A program made the position numbers and the translations under genes. Below are positions 61,732-64,000 of a stretch of DNA of 64,000 bases, piece after piece; the first letter of the stretch is position 1; every line of letters begins with the position of its first letter. Source of the DNA: Lentimicrobiaceae bacterium. Lineage in GTDB: Bacteria > Bacteroidota > Bacteroidia > Bacteroidales > Lentimicrobiaceae. The notes under the pieces are model-generated. The model was not told where the DNA came from, made no database searches, and saw only the letters and a list, made by a program, of their open reading frames with translations. The DNA lies in assembly GCA_020636745.1 (NCBI GenBank), contig JACJXH010000002.1, positions 124,001 to 188,000 of the forward strand, in the 5' to 3' direction.

Positions 61732-62697
61732 TTATTCCAGAATTAACTTCTGGCTCTTCTGTTGCTGACCATCATTCAGCTTTAAAATATAAATGCCCTT
61801 GGGTAAAGTGCTTAAATCAATGTTAAAATTAGCTATGCTTCCCGGAAAGGATTTAGAATACACTGTTTTTCCGGTGAGTGAGTAAACATCAATCATGTGT
61901 TTTCCGCTGGTTTTCCAAGCATTGATATTCACAATTCCGGTTGCCGGAACAGGTGTGGCAAATGTCATGTTAGCCTGCAAGTCATCCATTCCCAGGGGTT
62001 GGCATACAATGGGGAAAATGGTCATAGTAGTTTGCATATTATCGCCCCATGAATCAGGGTGATTAAAAGGATACCAGGCATTGTTGTCCCATTGTTCCCA
62101 GGCTGTTCCATTGTAGCCAGCCACATGTTTCCTGCACCATAATGCAAGGGTGTCGCCAGGCCCGGTTGGTAGAATTATACCGGCATAGAACGGGCCGGTT
62201 ACTGTAAACGGCTGGTCAAAGGTTACAGAAGTAGCTTGCTCATTGTTGACATCGCCCACAATTGAATTTAATGATTTGGTTGCCGTGGCTACTATTGTTC
62301 CGGGTTTTCCGTCAGTTGCACTGCTGTTCCAGATGGCAAAGGTTATCTGGGGGTTTGAAGCACTTTTGGCTACTACAAAGTCAGCAATCATTCCGTTAAT
62401 GGTTGTCCCGATTTCGAAACTGTTAAAAAATTCGGCTTTTGCTTTGTCCTTGTAACTGTTGTTCCCTGTAATATAGCCTATTCCAGGAGGGAGCATATAG
62501 TAGTATATAATCTCTCCGGTCAAAGGATAACGCAGGGTATCGCAATCGGTCGTTCTGCTTCCAATCTCATGGCCAGTTGCGGAGTAGTTAAGGTTTTGCA
62601 AATCAGAAGCTTTAAAATCGCTTTTGCCTGAATGCTGTGCATTGGCAATCATAGCTGTGAAAACACATAGAACTATGATTATTGTAATTTTCTTCAT
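61732..62697 (-). CDS. Secreted protein with T9SS type A sorting domain
   Basis: This 321-residue exoprotein has a signal peptide (KKITIIIVLCVFTAMIANAQ) when started at the ATG at 62697; a TTG 15 codons earlier would spoil it. The central part (about 60-230) is a beta-rich domain of the type seen in Bacteroidota exoproteins, with no enzymatic motif that I recognise. The C-terminal 75 residues form a T9SS sorting domain (VYSLTGKTVYSK; LPKGIYILKLNDG; KLILE). It should leave the cell through the same system as the C25 proteases. Ligand and function are unknown. Confidence 0.85.
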   Translation of the reverse strand: MKKITIIIVLCVFTAMIANAQHSGKSDFKASDLQNLNYSATGHEIGSRTTDCDTLRYPLTGEIIYYYMLPPGIGYITGNNSYKDKAKAEFFNSFEIGTTINGMIADFVVAKSASNPQITFAIWNSSATDGKPGTIVATATKSLNSIVGDVNNEQATSVTFDQPFTVTGPFYAGIILPTGPGDTLALWCRKHVAGYNGTAWEQWDNNAWYPFNHPDSWGDNMQTTMTIFPIVCQPLGMDDLQANMTFATPVPATGIVNINAWKTSGKHMIDVYSLTGKTVYSKSFPGSIANFNIDLSTLPKGIYILKLNDGQQQKSQKLILE

Positions 62698-62838
62698 GCT
62701 GTATATTATTGGGTGTAAAGGTACTTTTAAAATGCAATTCAATAATGAGAACTGTTGATTCAGTTTTTATACTATTTTTGACAATGAGCAACAAAGGGAT
62801 TTATTCATAACAAACTAATCCCAAAACCTGATTAAAGT

Positions 62839-64000
62839 ATGAACCATTCCGGATTAAACCCTGAAAAAAGGGGAAAGAAAGCCATGCTATCAGCATGCAA
62901 AACTAATGCAATAATTATGCCTTTGCACCAGCTTTTGGCAATATTTATTTTAAGTATTGCTGTTTTGATTCCAGGGCATATGTATGCACAGAAAAAACAA
63001 CATACTTCTGTTAAAGATACCCTTAAACCGGGTGACTTCAGTGGGCTGAAATTTCGTTCAATCGGGCCTGCTTTTTGTTCCGGCCGTATTGCTGATTTTG
63101 CAGTGAATCCAAAAAATACTGCGGAGTATTATGTAGCAGTTGCTTCTGGTCATATATGGAAAACCATCAATTCCGGCACCACCTGGGAACCGGTTTTTGA
63201 CCATTACGGGTCTTATTCCATCGGATGTTTGGCGATGGACCCTGAAAATTCAAATGTTATCTGGGCGGGTACCGGTGAAAATAATCACCAGCGGGCTTTA
63301 GGTTATGGTGATGGCATTTATAAGTCAATCGATGGCGGAAAAAGCTGGAAAAACATGGGATTGAAAAACTCACGCCAGATTGGAATGATTGCTATAAATC
63401 CCCAGAATACCGATATCGTTTATGTAGCTGCTGAAGGCTCCGTTTGGGGGCCTGGTGAAGAAAGGGGATTGTATAAAACGACTGATGGCGGAAAAACATG
63501 GAATAAAGTTTTAAATATAAGTGAAAACACGGGAATCAATAATGTGATAATGGATCCCCGCAATCCTGATGTTCTTTATGCCACCTCTGAACAGCGTCGA
63601 AGACATGATTTTACTAAAATTGGCGGAGGCCCTGAATCAGGTATCTGGAAATCTACCGATGCTGGTGCAAACTGGATTAAATTGACTTCGGGATTGCCTT
63701 CAGCCGAAATGGGAGGCATTGGTATTGCCATTTCTCCCGTTAATCCCGATGTTGTTTATGCAATTATTGAAGCCGCAGGTGATGCCGGAGGATTTTACCG
63801 GACCAATAACCGTGGTGCTTCATGGGAAAGAATGAGCGGACACACAGCTCAGGGACAATATTATAATGAGATCTACTGCGATCCCAGGGATGTTGACAAG
63901 GTTTACTCTGTTGAAACATTTTCTCAATATACCGAAGATGGCGGTAAAACCTGGAAAAACGTCAGTACCAAAAACCGCCACGTTGATGATCATGCACTCT
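62839..64000 (+). CDS. Sortilin/VPS10-like BNR-repeat exoprotein, 3' end outside the window
   Basis: The frame is open from the ATG at 62839 to the window end (387 codons), so the gene is cut. A signal peptide with core LLAIFILSIAVLIPG ends near MYAQ; ATG codons at 62884 and 62917 are alternative starts that also retain it. The mature part has repeated BNR/Asp-box-like motifs such as YKSIDGGKSW, YKTTDGGKTW, WKSTDAGANW and YTEDGGKTW, marking successive blades of a VPS10/sortilin-type ten-bladed propeller. Such Bacteroidota proteins are often called glycosyl hydrolases and run to about 1000 residues, but catalysis is unproven. Confidence 0.9.
   Translation, partial: MNHSGLNPEKRGKKAMLSACKTNAIIMPLHQLLAIFILSIAVLIPGHMYAQKKQHTSVKDTLKPGDFSGLKFRSIGPAFCSGRIADFAVNPKNTAEYYVAVASGHIWKTINSGTTWEPVFDHYGSYSIGCLAMDPENSNVIWAGTGENNHQRALGYGDGIYKSIDGGKSWKNMGLKNSRQIGMIAINPQNTDIVYVAAEGSVWGPGEERGLYKTTDGGKTWNKVLNISENTGINNVIMDPRNPDVLYATSEQRRRHDFTKIGGGPESGIWKSTDAGANWIKLTSGLPSAEMGGIGIAISPVNPDVVYAIIEAAGDAGGFYRTNNRGASWERMSGHTAQGQYYNEIYCDPRDVDKVYSVETFSQYTEDGGKTWKNVSTKNRHVDDHAL

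Noticed and set aside
1..64000. CRISPR arrays, insertion sequences, integrases, phage genes or toxin-antitoxin pairs
   Set aside because: No direct-repeat/spacer array, transposase, integrase or phage structural motif was seen; the window reads as ordinary chromosome.

Overview
The window is a gene-dense chromosomal segment from a member of the Bacteroidota, most likely an anaerobic, fermentative Bacteroidales-like lineage. Four things point that way: type IX secretion (T9SS) C-terminal sorting domains on three proteins, gingipain-type C25 peptidases, near-absence of Shine-Dalgarno sequences with recurring TAnnTTTG (-7) promoter boxes, and a complete anaerobic lysine-to-butyrate pathway next to a B12-dependent ribonucleotide reductase. 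No phage, insertion sequence or CRISPR array was seen. Both ends cut a gene: a beta-CASP metallo-hydrolase on the left and a sortilin/BNR-repeat exoprotein on the right.

Layout. 1-6 kb: an ExbB/small membrane protein/ExbD/ExbD energy-transduction operon, tRNA-Ser(GGA), then asparaginase and TatD nuclease (all minus strand). 6-15 kb: GT9 glycosyltransferase, glyoxalase-II-like hydrolase, a 1101-residue surface protein (degenerate peptidase, beta-propeller and beta-barrel), class II ribonucleotide reductase and a small helical-repeat protein. 15-21.5 kb: pterin dehydratase, radical SAM protein, polyprenyl synthase, a PhoR/PhoB-like two-component pair, a CAP-domain exoprotein, a beta-barrel protein and an NYN-nuclease/cold-shock fusion. 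21.8-29.6 kb: two tandem secreted gingipain-like proteases. 30-35.8 kb: rbfA, methyltransferase and LolC/E-like permease operon, an MsbA-like exporter and an M20 amidohydrolase. 35.9-46.5 kb: AraC regulator, YceI, pirin, DODA-type dioxygenase, Dus, cold-shock protein, barrel protein, mtnA, tag, YgiQ and a universal stress protein.

46.9-61.5 kb is the metabolic core. The order is CoA-transferase A, kal, kce, kdd, kamA, kamB, kamC, kamD, kamE, CoA-transferase B, thiolase, then bcd, etfB, etfA. Together these encode lysine 2,3-aminomutase, beta-lysine 5,6-aminomutase with its predicted reactivase (KamB/KamC), 3,5-diaminohexanoate dehydrogenase, the 3-keto-5-aminohexanoate cleavage enzyme, 3-aminobutyryl-CoA ammonia-lyase and the Bcd/Etf complex that reduces crotonyl-CoA. 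Lysine would thus be converted to acetate/acetyl-CoA, butyrate and ammonia. Diagnostic catalytic residues are conserved throughout (KamA C126/C130/C133, D294, D331, K338; KamE H133/K144; Kce H46/H48). A plausible inferred link is that the secreted C25 proteases at 21.8-29.6 kb release peptides that feed this pathway.

The least understood items are the KamB/KamC pair, the NYN-CSD fusion, the four-repeat 132-residue protein, the pseudo-peptidase/propeller/barrel protein, a G-quadruplex-capable repeat tract after mtnA and a 12-bp perfect hairpin inside the lysine cluster. I saw no convincing wholly new system.
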